Shown piece by piece: positions 1 through 8,014 of a stretch of 18,977 nucleotides of DNA (the first letter of the stretch is position 1; the number at the start of each line of letters is the position of its first letter). The notes under the pieces were generated by a model that had not been told where the DNA came from, did no database searches, and worked only from the letters and a program-made list of their open reading frames with translations. The translations under genes were made by a program, and so were the position numbers. This stretch comes from Clostridiales bacterium. Lineage in GTDB: Bacteria; Bacillota; Clostridia; Christensenellales; CAG-138. The stretch is from assembly GCA_003486785.1 (NCBI GenBank), contig DNFZ01000255.1, forward strand, positions 1 to 18,977, written 5' to 3'.

Positions 1-609
1 CTCTTTGCCTACCCGCTTTCGCACAAAGACCTGCCGGGGCGCGGGGCGATCTCGTTCTTTCTGTTTTTCACGATGCTATTCAACGGCGGCCTTGTGCCGA
101 CCTATATGGTCTACACCAACCTCATCCACGTCAAGGACACGCTTGCGGGCATGATCGTGCCGTATCTTCTGATGAATGCATTTTTCGTTATCATCATGCG
201 CACGTATTTTACGTCCAGCATACCCGGCGAGGTGCTGGAGGCGGCAAGGATCGACGGCGCAAACGAGGTGCAGAGCCTGCTGAGAATCGTGCTGCCCATG
301 AGCAAGCCCATCATCGCGACCATTGCGCTCATGACGCTGATCGCCTACTGGAACAACTGGACCAATGGCGTGTATTTTCTCACCACGCGGACGGATCTCT
401 ATGGCATCCAAAACTATCTCAACGACGTGATGAACAAAGCCGCGTTCCTGCAATCGCACATGACGGGCATGATCAGCGCAAAAGTGGTGCCAAATATCAG
501 CGTACGAATGGCGATTGCGGTCATCGCAGTGCTGCCGCTGATGGTGGCATACCCCTTCTTCCAGAAGTATTTCGTCAAGGGCATCACGCTCGGTTCCGTC
601 AAGGGCTGA
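1..609 (+). CDS. Carbohydrate ABC transporter permease, LplC/YtcP-like (5' partial)
   Basis: Inner-membrane permease subunit of a CUT1-family sugar importer; it would form the translocation pore with a second permease and couple to an MsmX-type ATPase. The frame is open from base 1, giving 202 residues of a protein that is usually about 290-310, so roughly the first third lies upstream. Visible features are several hydrophobic segments and the cytoplasmic EAA loop at about residues 79-103 (EAARIDGANE, then LPMSKP), which docks on the ATPase. The C-terminus ending in KGITLGSVKG is typical of the LplC/YtcP group, which imports oligosaccharides. The other permease and the binding protein are presumably just upstream. 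The next gene is 285 nt away and has its own regulatory site, so this gene probably ends the transporter operon. The family call is firm; the substrate is unknown. Confidence 0.93.
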   Translation, partial: LFAYPLSHKDLPGRGAISFFLFFTMLFNGGLVPTYMVYTNLIHVKDTLAGMIVPYLLMNAFFVIIMRTYFTSSIPGEVLEAARIDGANEVQSLLRIVLPMSKPIIATIALMTLIAYWNNWTNGVYFLTTRTDLYGIQNYLNDVMNKAAFLQSHMTGMISAKVVPNISVRMAIAVIAVLPLMVAYPFFQKYFVKGITLGSVKG

Positions 610-800
610 TGCACCGTTGCGGCCGCGCGGGCATGTAAGCTGCGCGAAGAATAAATTGCCAGGCAAGCGCACCCGCTCTGTGGGGTTCTCGCGATTCAGC
701 TCTACCGTAGCTTGGTGAAAACCAGGCGGCTGTCGCGGGGGATACCATCCGGAGCGGAGCGAATGAAACACATTGTCCGGCGTTTATTTTCCCGAAAAAA

Positions 801-814
801 TGAAAACGTTTACA
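801..814 (+). promoter_or_regulatory. Catabolite-responsive element (cre), perfect consensus
   Basis: The 14 bases TGAAAACGTTTACA match the Bacillus cre consensus TGWAANCGNTNWCA at every position and are nearly palindromic around the central CG. The site lies 81 nt upstream of the phosphorylase start, in the only sizeable gap before the hydrolase run, which is where a promoter for that run would be expected. It could be bound by CcpA, by the LacI-family regulator encoded at 9578-10579 (same protein family, same operator style), or by both. I could not find a convincing -35/-10 pair beside it, so whether it overlaps the promoter or acts as a roadblock cannot be told. Confidence 0.72.
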
Positions 815-884
815 AAATTGCGGTAAAGTCGCACGGCATCAATCCTTACGAGCCGGGATGCAAAGAAAAATTAACATCAACTTT

Positions 885-890
885 GGAGAG
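885..890 (+). promoter_or_regulatory. Ribosome binding site fixing the start at 895
   Basis: GGAGAG lies 4 nt before the ATG at 895 (6 nt counting from GGAG). It supports that start over the in-frame TTG at 712, which has no such site. Confidence 0.75.
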
Positions 891-894
891 TTTC

Positions 895-2358
895 ATGAAA
901 AAAGTAGAAAACAAGATCATGCTCATCACCTACGCCAACACCATGGGTGAAAACCTCAAGGCGCTGGATCGCGTACTCAAGCGGCACTTTTCCGGCGTAT
1001 TCGGCGGCGTGCACGTGCTGCCGTTCTTTCCCTCGTCGGGCGATCGCGGCTTTGCCGTGATTCACTATGACATCGTCGATCCCGCGTTTGGCGACTGGGA
1101 GGACATCGACCGCCTCGGCGCGCAGTATTACCTGATGGCGGATTTCATGCTCAACCACGTCTCGATTCGTTGCGCCGAGTTTCAGGACTACATGCAAAAC
1201 GGAGACAGCTCCCCATACAAGGATATGTTCATCGACTGGAACAAATTCTGGCCAAATGGAGAGCCCACGGAAGCGGAGCTAGACGTGATGTACCGCCGCA
1301 AGGAAAAGGGGCCGTTTATGTCCTTTACCCGCGCGGATGGCAAGACGGTCAACCTCTGGAACACGTTTTTTCAGGAGCAGGTGGATATCGACCCCTACAG
1401 CGCGGCGACGCAAGACTACTACCGCCGCAATCTGGGCTTGATCGCCAAACACGTACCGCTGATTCGCTTTGACGCGTTTGCCTACGCTTCCAAAAAACCG
1501 GGCACCTCGTGCTTTTTCGTCGAGCCGGAGATTTGGGACGTGCTGGAGACCGGCATGCAGCCGCTTCGCGAAAGTGGGACCGAGATGCTGCCCGAGATTC
1601 ACGAAAACTATACGATTCAGCTCAAGATGGCCGAAAAGGGCTACTGGGTCTACGATTTTGCGCTGCCGATGCTGCTGCTGCACGCCCTTTTGAGCGGCAG
1701 AACCGACCGGCTGATCCACTGGCTGAACATCTGCCCGAGAAAACAATTCACCACGCTGGATACGCACGACGGCATTGGGGTCGTGGACGTGGTCGGGCTG
1801 CTCAGCGACGAGGAGATTGAAGAAGTCCGCACACGCGTGGACGAGATCACCCTGCCTGCGCAGCCATATATGAAGTTTCCAAGCATGATTAAAACCTCCG
1901 GCAAGCAGGCGCAGCGCTATCAGCTCATGTGCAGCTACTATTCCGCGCTTGGGGCGGATGACCGCGCGTATCTGCTCGCCCGCGCGGTGCAGTTCTTCAC
2001 GCCCGGCATTCCGCAGGTCTACTATGTGGGCCTGCTCGCGGGTGAAAACGACATCGAATCTCTCATGCGCGGCGAAGAGCCGCGGAGCATCAACCGCCAC
2101 TCCTATACCGAAGAGGAAATTGCAAAAACGGTGCAAAAGCCGATGCTGCAGGAGATGTATCGCATCATGCGCTTTCGAAACGAATGCCCCGCGTTTGACG
2201 GAGCGGTGGAGATCGGTCAGGACAACGCGAACGGCAAGCTGAGCATCGCCTGGAAAAACGGCGCGCACACGGCAAGGCTCTCCGCGGATTTTGCAACAAA
2301 AGACTTTACCATCTCAAGCGAGGATGAGAACGGCGAACGTATTATTTATGCGCAATAG
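895..2358 (+). CDS. gtfA: Sucrose phosphorylase-family glycoside phosphorylase (GH13_18)
   Basis: Cytoplasmic enzyme expected to cleave a glucosyl disaccharide with inorganic phosphate, giving alpha-glucose 1-phosphate and the acceptor (fructose for sucrose). The 487-residue length fits GtfA-type enzymes (about 480-505). The family hallmarks are in place: D50 in FFPSSGDRGF, H88 in MLNHVS, nucleophile D193 in IRFDAFAYASKK, acid/base E234 in LPEIHENYT, and H291-D292 in TLDTHDGIGVVD. PQVYYVGLLAGENDIE and INRH also match. One oddity: the acceptor-loop segment that I recall as LDIYQ in classical sucrose phosphorylases reads AQRYQ (residues 339-343), so the Asp is Gln340 here. Related enzymes act on sucrose 6'-phosphate, glucosylglycerate or glucosylglycerol, so family membership is firm but sucrose is not proven. 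First gene of the likely operon, downstream of the cre. Confidence 0.9.
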   Translation: MKKVENKIMLITYANTMGENLKALDRVLKRHFSGVFGGVHVLPFFPSSGDRGFAVIHYDIVDPAFGDWEDIDRLGAQYYLMADFMLNHVSIRCAEFQDYMQNGDSSPYKDMFIDWNKFWPNGEPTEAELDVMYRRKEKGPFMSFTRADGKTVNLWNTFFQEQVDIDPYSAATQDYYRRNLGLIAKHVPLIRFDAFAYASKKPGTSCFFVEPEIWDVLETGMQPLRESGTEMLPEIHENYTIQLKMAEKGYWVYDFALPMLLLHALLSGRTDRLIHWLNICPRKQFTTLDTHDGIGVVDVVGLLSDEEIEEVRTRVDEITLPAQPYMKFPSMIKTSGKQAQRYQLMCSYYSALGADDRAYLLARAVQFFTPGIPQVYYVGLLAGENDIESLMRGEEPRSINRHSYTEEEIAKTVQKPMLQEMYRIMRFRNECPAFDGAVEIGQDNANGKLSIAWKNGAHTARLSADFATKDFTISSEDENGERIIYAQ

Positions 2359-2368
2359 GAGGCACATC

Positions 2369-3865
2369 ATGGAAAATCTACATCTACCGCAAATCTTTCA
2401 GAGCGGCATGACGCTGCAAAGAAGAGCTCCTGTCTGCATCTGGGGAAGGGCGCAAAGCGAAGCCCGCGTGACCATCCGGCTTGCGGGAAACACGGTGCAT
2501 ACCGTCGCAAGCGAGGGTGCGTTTTCTGCCTATCTGCCGCCGATGGAGGCGGGCAGCGGGCTGACGCTCACCGTCTCTACGGACAAGGAAACGATCACCA
2601 TCGACGACGTCGCGCTCGGCGAAGTATGGCTCGCCGGCGGGCAGTCCAACATGGAATATCTGCTGCGGGACGACGCGGAGGTCGCTGGTGAAATGCAGGT
2701 AAATCTACCCGAAGTGCGCTGCTACGAGGTGCCGAAGGTCGTCTATCCGGGGCAGGAAAACGACCGGGACTATTCCGCGGTCGGCGTTTGGAGAAGGGCG
2801 CGCGGCGAGGAGGCAAAATACTTCACCGCCGTGGGCTACTACTTTGCGAAAAAACTTCATGCGGAGTTAAACGTGCCAATCGGCATCATCAATCTTACCT
2901 GGGGCGGCACGTCCGCCAGCGCGTATATGCGTGAAGACTACCTCACAGGGGCGCTCAAGCCGTATCTCGACCGCGCGGCAGAGGCGCAGGCTAAGCTTGA
3001 CCCCGTAAGCGAGCTGGAACGCTACCGCAAGCTGCAAAAACACCTCGACGACCTGCACTTTGACAACAGCGTTTCAAATCTCGCGCCCATGCAGCCCGAT
3101 CCCTCGATGATGGCGTTCATGGCGGAGATGGGAGAGCTGTTTCTCTCGCGTTACTCGCCGTTTCGCCCGTGCGGGCTTTATGAGACCATGCTCAAGCCGA
3201 CATCCCCTTATACGATCAGCGGCGTGATCTGGTATCAGGGCGAGTCGGACGCGGCGTATGCGGACACGTATGAACTTCTCATGCAGCGCATGATCGCCTG
3301 CTGGCGGACTCTCTGGAAAGCGGAGCTGCCGTTTTTGATCGTGCAGCTCGCGTCGTTTGAAGAGATGATGGAGCGTCTGGATTTCGTACCGATCAGAGCC
3401 GCGCAGGAGCGGCTTACCAAGTCATGCGGGAAGGTGTGGCTTGCGTGCGCAATGGACGCGGGCATGCGCTATGACATCCACCCCAAGCACAAGCGGCCCA
3501 TCGGCGAGCGGCTGGCATTACAGGCGCTCTCGAAGGTGTACGGTCGGGCGATTCTTGCGGACTCGCCCGCGCTGGAAGGGGCAAAGCGGGAGGGGGACAC
3601 GCTTGTACTTCACTTTGCGCACGCAGGCGAGGGGCTTGCGTTGCGCGGAGAAACGCCGGAGACGCTGGAGCTGATCGTCGATGGAGTCGAGCAAAACGCG
3701 TTTTCCGCGAGCGTCGATGGCAATGAGCTGCGTATCACATCGCCGGAAATCGCAGACGCTAAGACGGTGACGCTCGCGTTTTGCCAGCATCCGTTCTGCA
3801 TTGATAATATCTGCAACTGCGCGGGTCTACCCATGCTGCCGTTTGTCTACACCTGGAACGCATAG
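2369..3865 (+). CDS. Sialate O-acetylesterase-like SGNH carbohydrate esterase
   Basis: Likely removes O-acetyl groups from a sugar. The 498-residue protein has a beta-sandwich-like N-terminal part (about 1-80) followed by an SGNH hydrolase domain. Visible catalytic blocks are the nucleophile S93 in AGGQSNMEY, the glycine block WGGTSAS, the segment IWYQGESDA, and D369/H371 in DIHPKHKRPIGERLAL, the usual Asp-x-His ending of this family. Family members deacetylate sialic acids or acetylated xylan-type glycans. There is no signal peptide, unlike many homologues that are exported, so a cytoplasmic role on an imported substrate is inferred. An AGGAGG ribosome site (2357-2362) overlaps the stop of the phosphorylase gene, which ends 10 nt upstream; this indicates tight co-expression. 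Confidence 0.88.
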   Translation: MENLHLPQIFQSGMTLQRRAPVCIWGRAQSEARVTIRLAGNTVHTVASEGAFSAYLPPMEAGSGLTLTVSTDKETITIDDVALGEVWLAGGQSNMEYLLRDDAEVAGEMQVNLPEVRCYEVPKVVYPGQENDRDYSAVGVWRRARGEEAKYFTAVGYYFAKKLHAELNVPIGIINLTWGGTSASAYMREDYLTGALKPYLDRAAEAQAKLDPVSELERYRKLQKHLDDLHFDNSVSNLAPMQPDPSMMAFMAEMGELFLSRYSPFRPCGLYETMLKPTSPYTISGVIWYQGESDAAYADTYELLMQRMIACWRTLWKAELPFLIVQLASFEEMMERLDFVPIRAAQERLTKSCGKVWLACAMDAGMRYDIHPKHKRPIGERLALQALSKVYGRAILADSPALEGAKREGDTLVLHFAHAGEGLALRGETPETLELIVDGVEQNAFSASVDGNELRITSPEIADAKTVTLAFCQHPFCIDNICNCAGLPMLPFVYTWNA

Positions 3866-3889
3866 AATCGGAAGAAAAAGGAGAACAGC

Positions 3890-4726
3890 ATGTCGATTTT
3901 TCAATATACGTTTGAGAGCGAGTGCCTGAACAACAATACGCAGATCACCGTGATCCTGCCGGACAAGCCGCGCGATATCACGCCCGCCGAGTTCTACGGC
4001 AGCGGACGCAAGTATAAGGTGCTCTGGCTGCTGCACGGCACGTTTGGCGACCACACCGACTGGGTGCGCAAGACCAACATCGAGATGTACGCAACGGAGA
4101 AAAACCTCGTCGTGGTGATGCCCAGCGCCTTAAACTCCAACTACTCCAACTGGAACGAATATATGCTGGGCTACCGCATGTTCGATTTTCTCACCGAAGA
4201 GCTCATGCCGCTCGTCTACGGCTGGTTCCCGGTTTCGGACAAACGGGAGGACAACTTCATCGCGGGTTTGAGCATGGGCGGGCGCGGCACGATCAAGTTC
4301 GCGGTCAACCATCCTGAGAAATTCGCGGCGGCAGCGGTGCTTTCCGCAGCGCCAATGGATATGAGCGGCATGGGGCCGGAGAACCCCTGCCCGATGCTGA
4401 ACACAAACAATCCGCGCATGCACGCATCGCTCAAAAACGCGGGCAGCTTGGAGGCGTTTCAAAACTCCAACGAGAACGTCTGGGCGATCATCGATCGCCT
4501 CGCAAATACCGGAAAACTGCCGCGGCTGATGTTCGCATGCGGACAGGAGGACACCATGCTCTATGACTTCTATAAGAAGTTTCAGGCGCACGCGGGGGAG
4601 ATTGGGCTATCGGCGCACTGGTTCGAGCTGCCGGGCTACAAGCACGAGTGGCGGTTCTGGGATCTTGCGATTCAGGAAGCGCTGAAGTTCTTTGGCCTCA
4701 CCGAAGAGGGCGGCAATCCGTATTGA
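3890..4726 (+). CDS. Esterase D / CE1-like alpha/beta hydrolase, triad intact
   Basis: A 278-residue carboxylic-ester hydrolase of the esterase D/tributyrin esterase group (related to CE1 acetyl and feruloyl esterases). The oxyanion strand is LWLLHGTFGDHTDW (about residues 45-58). The nucleophile is S128 in AGLSMGGRG, the likely acid is D221 in CGQEDTML, and the catalytic base is H252 in PGYKHEWRFW. These are the expected spacings for a full alpha/beta-hydrolase fold. There is no signal peptide, so it should act in the cytoplasm. AAAAGGAG lies 6 nt before the start. It is the active-looking paralogue of the next two genes and of 16081-16965. The ester substrate is unknown; deacylation of an imported sugar ester is inferred from context. 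Confidence 0.88.
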   Translation: MSIFQYTFESECLNNNTQITVILPDKPRDITPAEFYGSGRKYKVLWLLHGTFGDHTDWVRKTNIEMYATEKNLVVVMPSALNSNYSNWNEYMLGYRMFDFLTEELMPLVYGWFPVSDKREDNFIAGLSMGGRGTIKFAVNHPEKFAAAAVLSAAPMDMSGMGPENPCPMLNTNNPRMHASLKNAGSLEAFQNSNENVWAIIDRLANTGKLPRLMFACGQEDTMLYDFYKKFQAHAGEIGLSAHWFELPGYKHEWRFWDLAIQEALKFFGLTEEGGNPY

Positions 4727-4773
4727 TTCTGTTTCGTCTTGCACTTTGATCGATTATTTTGGAGGAACGATAG

Positions 4774-5538
4774 ATGGCATTCTTTGAACTCAACGCGCTC
4801 TCGGTGATCCTCGGCGGCTCGTTTGCCGCGCGGGTGTTTTTCATCGAGATGGATAAATTGCAACTCGACGACGCAGCCCACGCGTACAGATACCCCGTGC
4901 TCGTGCTGCTGCATGATGAAGGCGGAGCCTGCATGGATCTGCAGCGAACGCCTGCCGAGCGGCTCGCCGCCGAGCACGGCATCTTTATTTTAGCTCCCGA
5001 CGTGCAGCATACGCTCGGCGCCAATATGGAATACGGCCCGCAGTATGAAACGTTTATCAGCACCGAGCTGCTCAATATCTGCCGCAGGATTTTCCCGATT
5101 ACGGAGGGCCCCGCAAACACGTGGATCGGCGGCATCGGCACGGGCGGCTACGGCGCCGTCAAGACCGCGCTGCACCATACGGACGTGTTCACGAAAGCAT
5201 TTTCCATCGACGGCACGCTCGACATGTACGCGATCATCGAGCAAGCGAAATCCGGCAAGGACACGGGCATCGGCCTACAGGAAGCGCAGCTTAGCGCGAT
5301 CTTCGGCGATCTTGCGCGCTTTTCCGGCGGGGAAAACGATCTCTACGCGCTTGCAAACAAGCCTGCAACGGGAAAATTCTTCTTCGTTTGTGAAGAGGCC
5401 TACTCCCGTAAAGAAGAAAGCGAATCTCTCGCAAAGAAGCTTGGCGTAGTGGCGGAAATCATCGCTCTGCCCGCCGGAGCGGACTGTTTCAGCCAGCAAA
5501 AGAGCCTGCCGGAAGCCGTCCGCTGGGCTTGCGTATAA
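4774..5538 (+). CDS. Esterase D-like protein with lost catalytic triad (likely pseudoenzyme)
   Basis: A 254-residue paralogue of the preceding esterase, recognisable by its order of strands and by the elbow segment, but degenerate at every catalytic site. The elbow reads GGIGTGGYGA, so residue 122 is Gly where the nucleophile Ser stands in AGLSMGGRG. The oxyanion HG of LLHG has become HD (LLHDEGG). The Asp segment CGQEDT corresponds to CEEAYS, and the His segment GYKHEW to AGADCF, so neither acid nor base is kept. The frame is otherwise clean, with a good GGAGGA ribosome site (4761-4766), which argues for a maintained protein rather than decay. A role as a regulatory partner or a sugar- or acyl-binding protein is possible but not shown. 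ESTHER- or CE1-type profiles may score it weakly. Confidence 0.75.
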   Translation: MAFFELNALSVILGGSFAARVFFIEMDKLQLDDAAHAYRYPVLVLLHDEGGACMDLQRTPAERLAAEHGIFILAPDVQHTLGANMEYGPQYETFISTELLNICRRIFPITEGPANTWIGGIGTGGYGAVKTALHHTDVFTKAFSIDGTLDMYAIIEQAKSGKDTGIGLQEAQLSAIFGDLARFSGGENDLYALANKPATGKFFFVCEEAYSRKEESESLAKKLGVVAEIIALPAGADCFSQQKSLPEAVRWACV

Positions 5539-5556
5539 TCGGGGAGGACAAGAAAC

Positions 5557-6366
5557 ATGGCAAACATCAGACTGTACTATTTTTCCGAAGCGCTGAAGAT
5601 GAAGGTCGGCGTGAACGTCATCATCCCCGAAAACACATGGGGACATTCCCTCGCGGATCGTCCGGCGGGGTATCGCTATCCCGTCTTGTGGCTGCAATCC
5701 GGCGGCGGGTTTGACTATACCGACTGGCAGCGCTATACCGCAATCGAGCTCTACGCTGCGGAGGCGGGCATCGCCGTTGTGTGCAGCGGCACGTATTGCT
5801 CGGGCTATATGGACACCAAACACGGGGATTTCAAGTACTTCACCCAGCTCTCCATCGAGACGCCGCGCGTGGTGCGCCATCTCTTCCCGCTCAACGAAGA
5901 CCCCGCGCATAACTACATTGCGGGCTTTTCGATGGGCGGCTACGGCTCGCTGAAGTGGATGCTGCGCGATCCGGAGCAGTTTGCGGCGTTCGGCACATTT
6001 TCCGGCAATAAAAATGCGGTGGAGTTCGTGCCGGAGGTGGAGGACAAAACGGATAGTTTCTACATGTTTGCCACCGCTTTTGGCAAGAAATCCAACGTTG
6101 AAAACACGGCGGACGACATCAGCTATATGATCAAACAGCAGAAAGCAGCGGGCAAACGTTTTCCCAAGGGATATATGGCGACCGGCGTGGAGGATACGCA
6201 CTACGAAGGCAATGTGGAGTACATGGATAAGTACGCGGCGCTGGGGCTCACGTTTGAGCGCACCATCGACCACGGGCACCACAACTGGGAATACTGCGAC
6301 CGGCACGTGAAGAAATTCATCGACTGGCTCGCCATTGAAGACACCTTTAAAAGATTGAGTGAGTAG
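5557..6366 (+). CDS. Esterase D / CE1-like alpha/beta hydrolase, triad intact
   Basis: A 269-residue esterase D-family hydrolase. Nucleophile S125 lies in AGFSMGGYGS, the probable acid in ATGVEDTHYEGN, and the probable base in DHGHHNWEY. The oxyanion region differs from the 3890 paralogue: LQSGGGFDYTDW in place of LLHGTFGDHTDW, so the usual His-Gly is Ser-Gly. No signal peptide is seen. A GGGGAGGA ribosome site lies 8 nt upstream of the start, and the previous gene ends 18 nt before it. The C-terminal peptide EDTFKRLSE is echoed in a 33-nt relic just downstream (6387-6419), showing that related genes once stood here in tandem. Family call is firm; substrate unknown. Confidence 0.86.
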   Translation: MANIRLYYFSEALKMKVGVNVIIPENTWGHSLADRPAGYRYPVLWLQSGGGFDYTDWQRYTAIELYAAEAGIAVVCSGTYCSGYMDTKHGDFKYFTQLSIETPRVVRHLFPLNEDPAHNYIAGFSMGGYGSLKWMLRDPEQFAAFGTFSGNKNAVEFVPEVEDKTDSFYMFATAFGKKSNVENTADDISYMIKQQKAAGKRFPKGYMATGVEDTHYEGNVEYMDKYAALGLTFERTIDHGHHNWEYCDRHVKKFIDWLAIEDTFKRLSE

Positions 6367-6386
6367 TGTGCTCAGTTCAAAATTAT

Positions 6387-6419
6387 GCCAAAGATACGTT
6401 TAAGAGATTCAGCGAATAA
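6387..6419 (+). pseudogene. Relic of the 3' end of a lost esterase paralogue
   Basis: Read in the right frame these 33 nt encode AKDTFKRFSE followed by TAA. The end of the preceding gene (6334-6366) encodes IEDTFKRLSE followed by TAG. Seven of ten residues agree and the stop is in the same place, while 22 of 33 bases match and most mismatches inside the shared residues are at third codon positions. That pattern points to an old, once-translated duplicate of the gene end rather than a recent copying slip. The body of the duplicate is missing, as expected after deletion between tandem paralogues. The alternative is chance similarity over a short stretch. Confidence 0.5.
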
Positions 6420-6445
6420 TCCATCTTTAACGAACGAGGAACGAT

Positions 6446-7975
6446 ATGGAAACGACAAAAATTCTTCTCAAGCCCGGCACGCCGGACGACGACAACAGGG
6501 ACTATCTGCCGGAGCGGATCAAGGGCAGCGACATCGTCGTCAACGAAAACGGCAACAACTCACAGCCCTACCCCGAACGCCTGAAGGAATATCAAGAGGC
6601 GCTGCTAGACGACGGCATCACCGATGTGTGGTATGAATACGTGCCGTCGGGCTATGATCCGGCAAAAAAAGTGCCGCTCGTGCTCTCGATGCACGGCGGG
6701 CTCATGACCGGATGGGGGCAGGCGATCTATACCTCCTGGACGATGATGGCGGAGGAGCATAACTTCATCGTCGCGTTTCCGGATGCGTCGAGCAAGCGCG
6801 TCTGGAGCGTGGAATGGGGTCGCTGGCGCTTTGACGACGGCAACACCGGCCGCGAGGAAGCGCCCGGCGAGCTGCCGGAGACGCCGGACGATATCTCTAA
6901 CAATCACGACGCGCAGATGGCGCGCGCGCTCATCGAAAAGATGAAGCAGAAATACAGCATCGATACAGAGCGCATCTTCATGCAGGGCATGTCGATGGGA
7001 GACCTCATGACCGCGATGTTCACGAGAAACTATGGCGACGTGCTCGCGGGCGCTGCGGGCTCCGGGTGCGCCACGTTTCTTTCGCTGCTGTTTGCGCCGG
7101 AAGGTCAGATTCAAAACAAAGCAGGGCATGTGGACATCTGGCAGTCCAGGCCGGAGCTCAACGACATTCCGCCGGACAAGCAGGAGGCGCTGACCGTCAA
7201 CCGCTATAACCGCTATTACTGGATGCGCATCAACGGCTGCGAACCCGTTCCGCAGATCAGCATCGTGGGCGAAAACAACTTCGCGTTCTATCGTGGCGAT
7301 AAGGCGGACGTCACCTATCTCGACATCAAAAACCGCGACCACGGGCAGACGCTCGACGACGCGTCACTCATCTGGAACTATCATTTCTCCGGTGTGCGCA
7401 GAAAAGCGGACGGCACCATCGTGCACACAAGCTCCAACATTCCGCGCACGGGCGACGCGTTTGCGTTCTCCGCGGCGGACGGCTGCGGCTACGGCTGGAT
7501 GAACAACCGCGTCGTGCCGATGAAGACGAAAGCGATGCTTTGGCAGAAGCTCAAGTACCACGGCCTCAACGGCGGGCAGGCGGTGCGGGGCGAATATCTC
7601 TGCGTGCCGCTGTCGTTTTTGTGCGAGGCGGCGGGGGCAAAGTATCAGCCGAGCGCGGACACACTCACCGCGGTTGCGATTCTGCCCGACGGCAGACGGC
7701 TCCAGTTTGCGCGCGGGAGCATCGGCTGCGTGATCGACAACACCATGCGCAGCATGTATTGCGAGGCGCTGCATAGAGACGGCGAGCTGCTGGTGTCCAT
7801 CGAGTGGTTCAGCCGGTACCTCTTAAATCTTCAGGTATCGAGCTGCGACGGCGTTTCCTACGCAACCGATCACTTCAACACGCTCTCGACGAACATGGCG
7901 GATCTGATCCGCGACCTGCTCAAGGACGGCGGAAAATTGCCGGACTTTGAGAAGATTTCACTGCCGAACGCATAA
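6446..7975 (+). CDS. PHB-depolymerase-like esterase with C-terminal stalk-like domain, copy 1
   Basis: A 509-residue two-part protein. The N-terminal part (about 1-330) is a LpqC/polyhydroxybutyrate-depolymerase-like (CE1-type) alpha/beta hydrolase: LSMHGGLMTGWG gives the oxyanion strand, S183 in MQGMSMGDL is the nucleophile, and the His of NRDHGQTL is the likely base. The family's Asp motif appears as GENNFAFY, with Asn where Asp is usual. The C-terminal part (about 365-485) resembles a copper-amine-oxidase N-terminal/'stalk' domain: VPLSFLCEAAGA, a GRRLQFARGS strand pair, then a second half around GELLVSIEWFSRYLLN. Stalk domains are normally on exported proteins, but no signal peptide is present here. 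It begins with a family-specific segment, GTPDDDNRDYLPE, shared by the other two copies. The GAGGA ribosome site is at 6436-6440. Confidence 0.82.
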   Translation: METTKILLKPGTPDDDNRDYLPERIKGSDIVVNENGNNSQPYPERLKEYQEALLDDGITDVWYEYVPSGYDPAKKVPLVLSMHGGLMTGWGQAIYTSWTMMAEEHNFIVAFPDASSKRVWSVEWGRWRFDDGNTGREEAPGELPETPDDISNNHDAQMARALIEKMKQKYSIDTERIFMQGMSMGDLMTAMFTRNYGDVLAGAAGSGCATFLSLLFAPEGQIQNKAGHVDIWQSRPELNDIPPDKQEALTVNRYNRYYWMRINGCEPVPQISIVGENNFAFYRGDKADVTYLDIKNRDHGQTLDDASLIWNYHFSGVRRKADGTIVHTSSNIPRTGDAFAFSAADGCGYGWMNNRVVPMKTKAMLWQKLKYHGLNGGQAVRGEYLCVPLSFLCEAAGAKYQPSADTLTAVAILPDGRRLQFARGSIGCVIDNTMRSMYCEALHRDGELLVSIEWFSRYLLNLQVSSCDGVSYATDHFNTLSTNMADLIRDLLKDGGKLPDFEKISLPNA

Positions 7976-8004
7976 ACAAGCGATTCAAATTCTGCATTAC
8001 ATAT

Positions 8005-8010
8005 GGAGGG
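8005..8010 (+). promoter_or_regulatory. Ribosome binding site fixing the start at 8015
   Basis: GGAGGG lies 4 nt before the ATG at 8015. It overlaps the in-frame upstream ATG at 8003-8005, which therefore cannot be the main start. Confidence 0.8.
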
Positions 8011-8014
8011 AATT

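Noticed and set aside
630..655. Possible terminator hairpin (CGCGC ... GCGCG) after the permease gene
   Set aside because: Only five pairs with a 13-nt loop and no T-tract follows.
712..894. Extension of the phosphorylase frame upstream to a TTG at 712 (61 extra residues)
   Set aside because: No ribosome site at 712, the extra residues are not like the family N-terminus, and the stretch holds the cre. GGAGAG before ATG 895 and the GtfA-like opening KIMLITYANTMG fix the start at 895.
7977..7990. AAGCGATTCAAATT before copy 2 resembles AAGAGATTCAGCGA in the relic at 6402-6415
   Set aside because: The likeness covers about ten bases, is not followed by a stop in the same place, and gives no longer peptide match; chance is sufficient.
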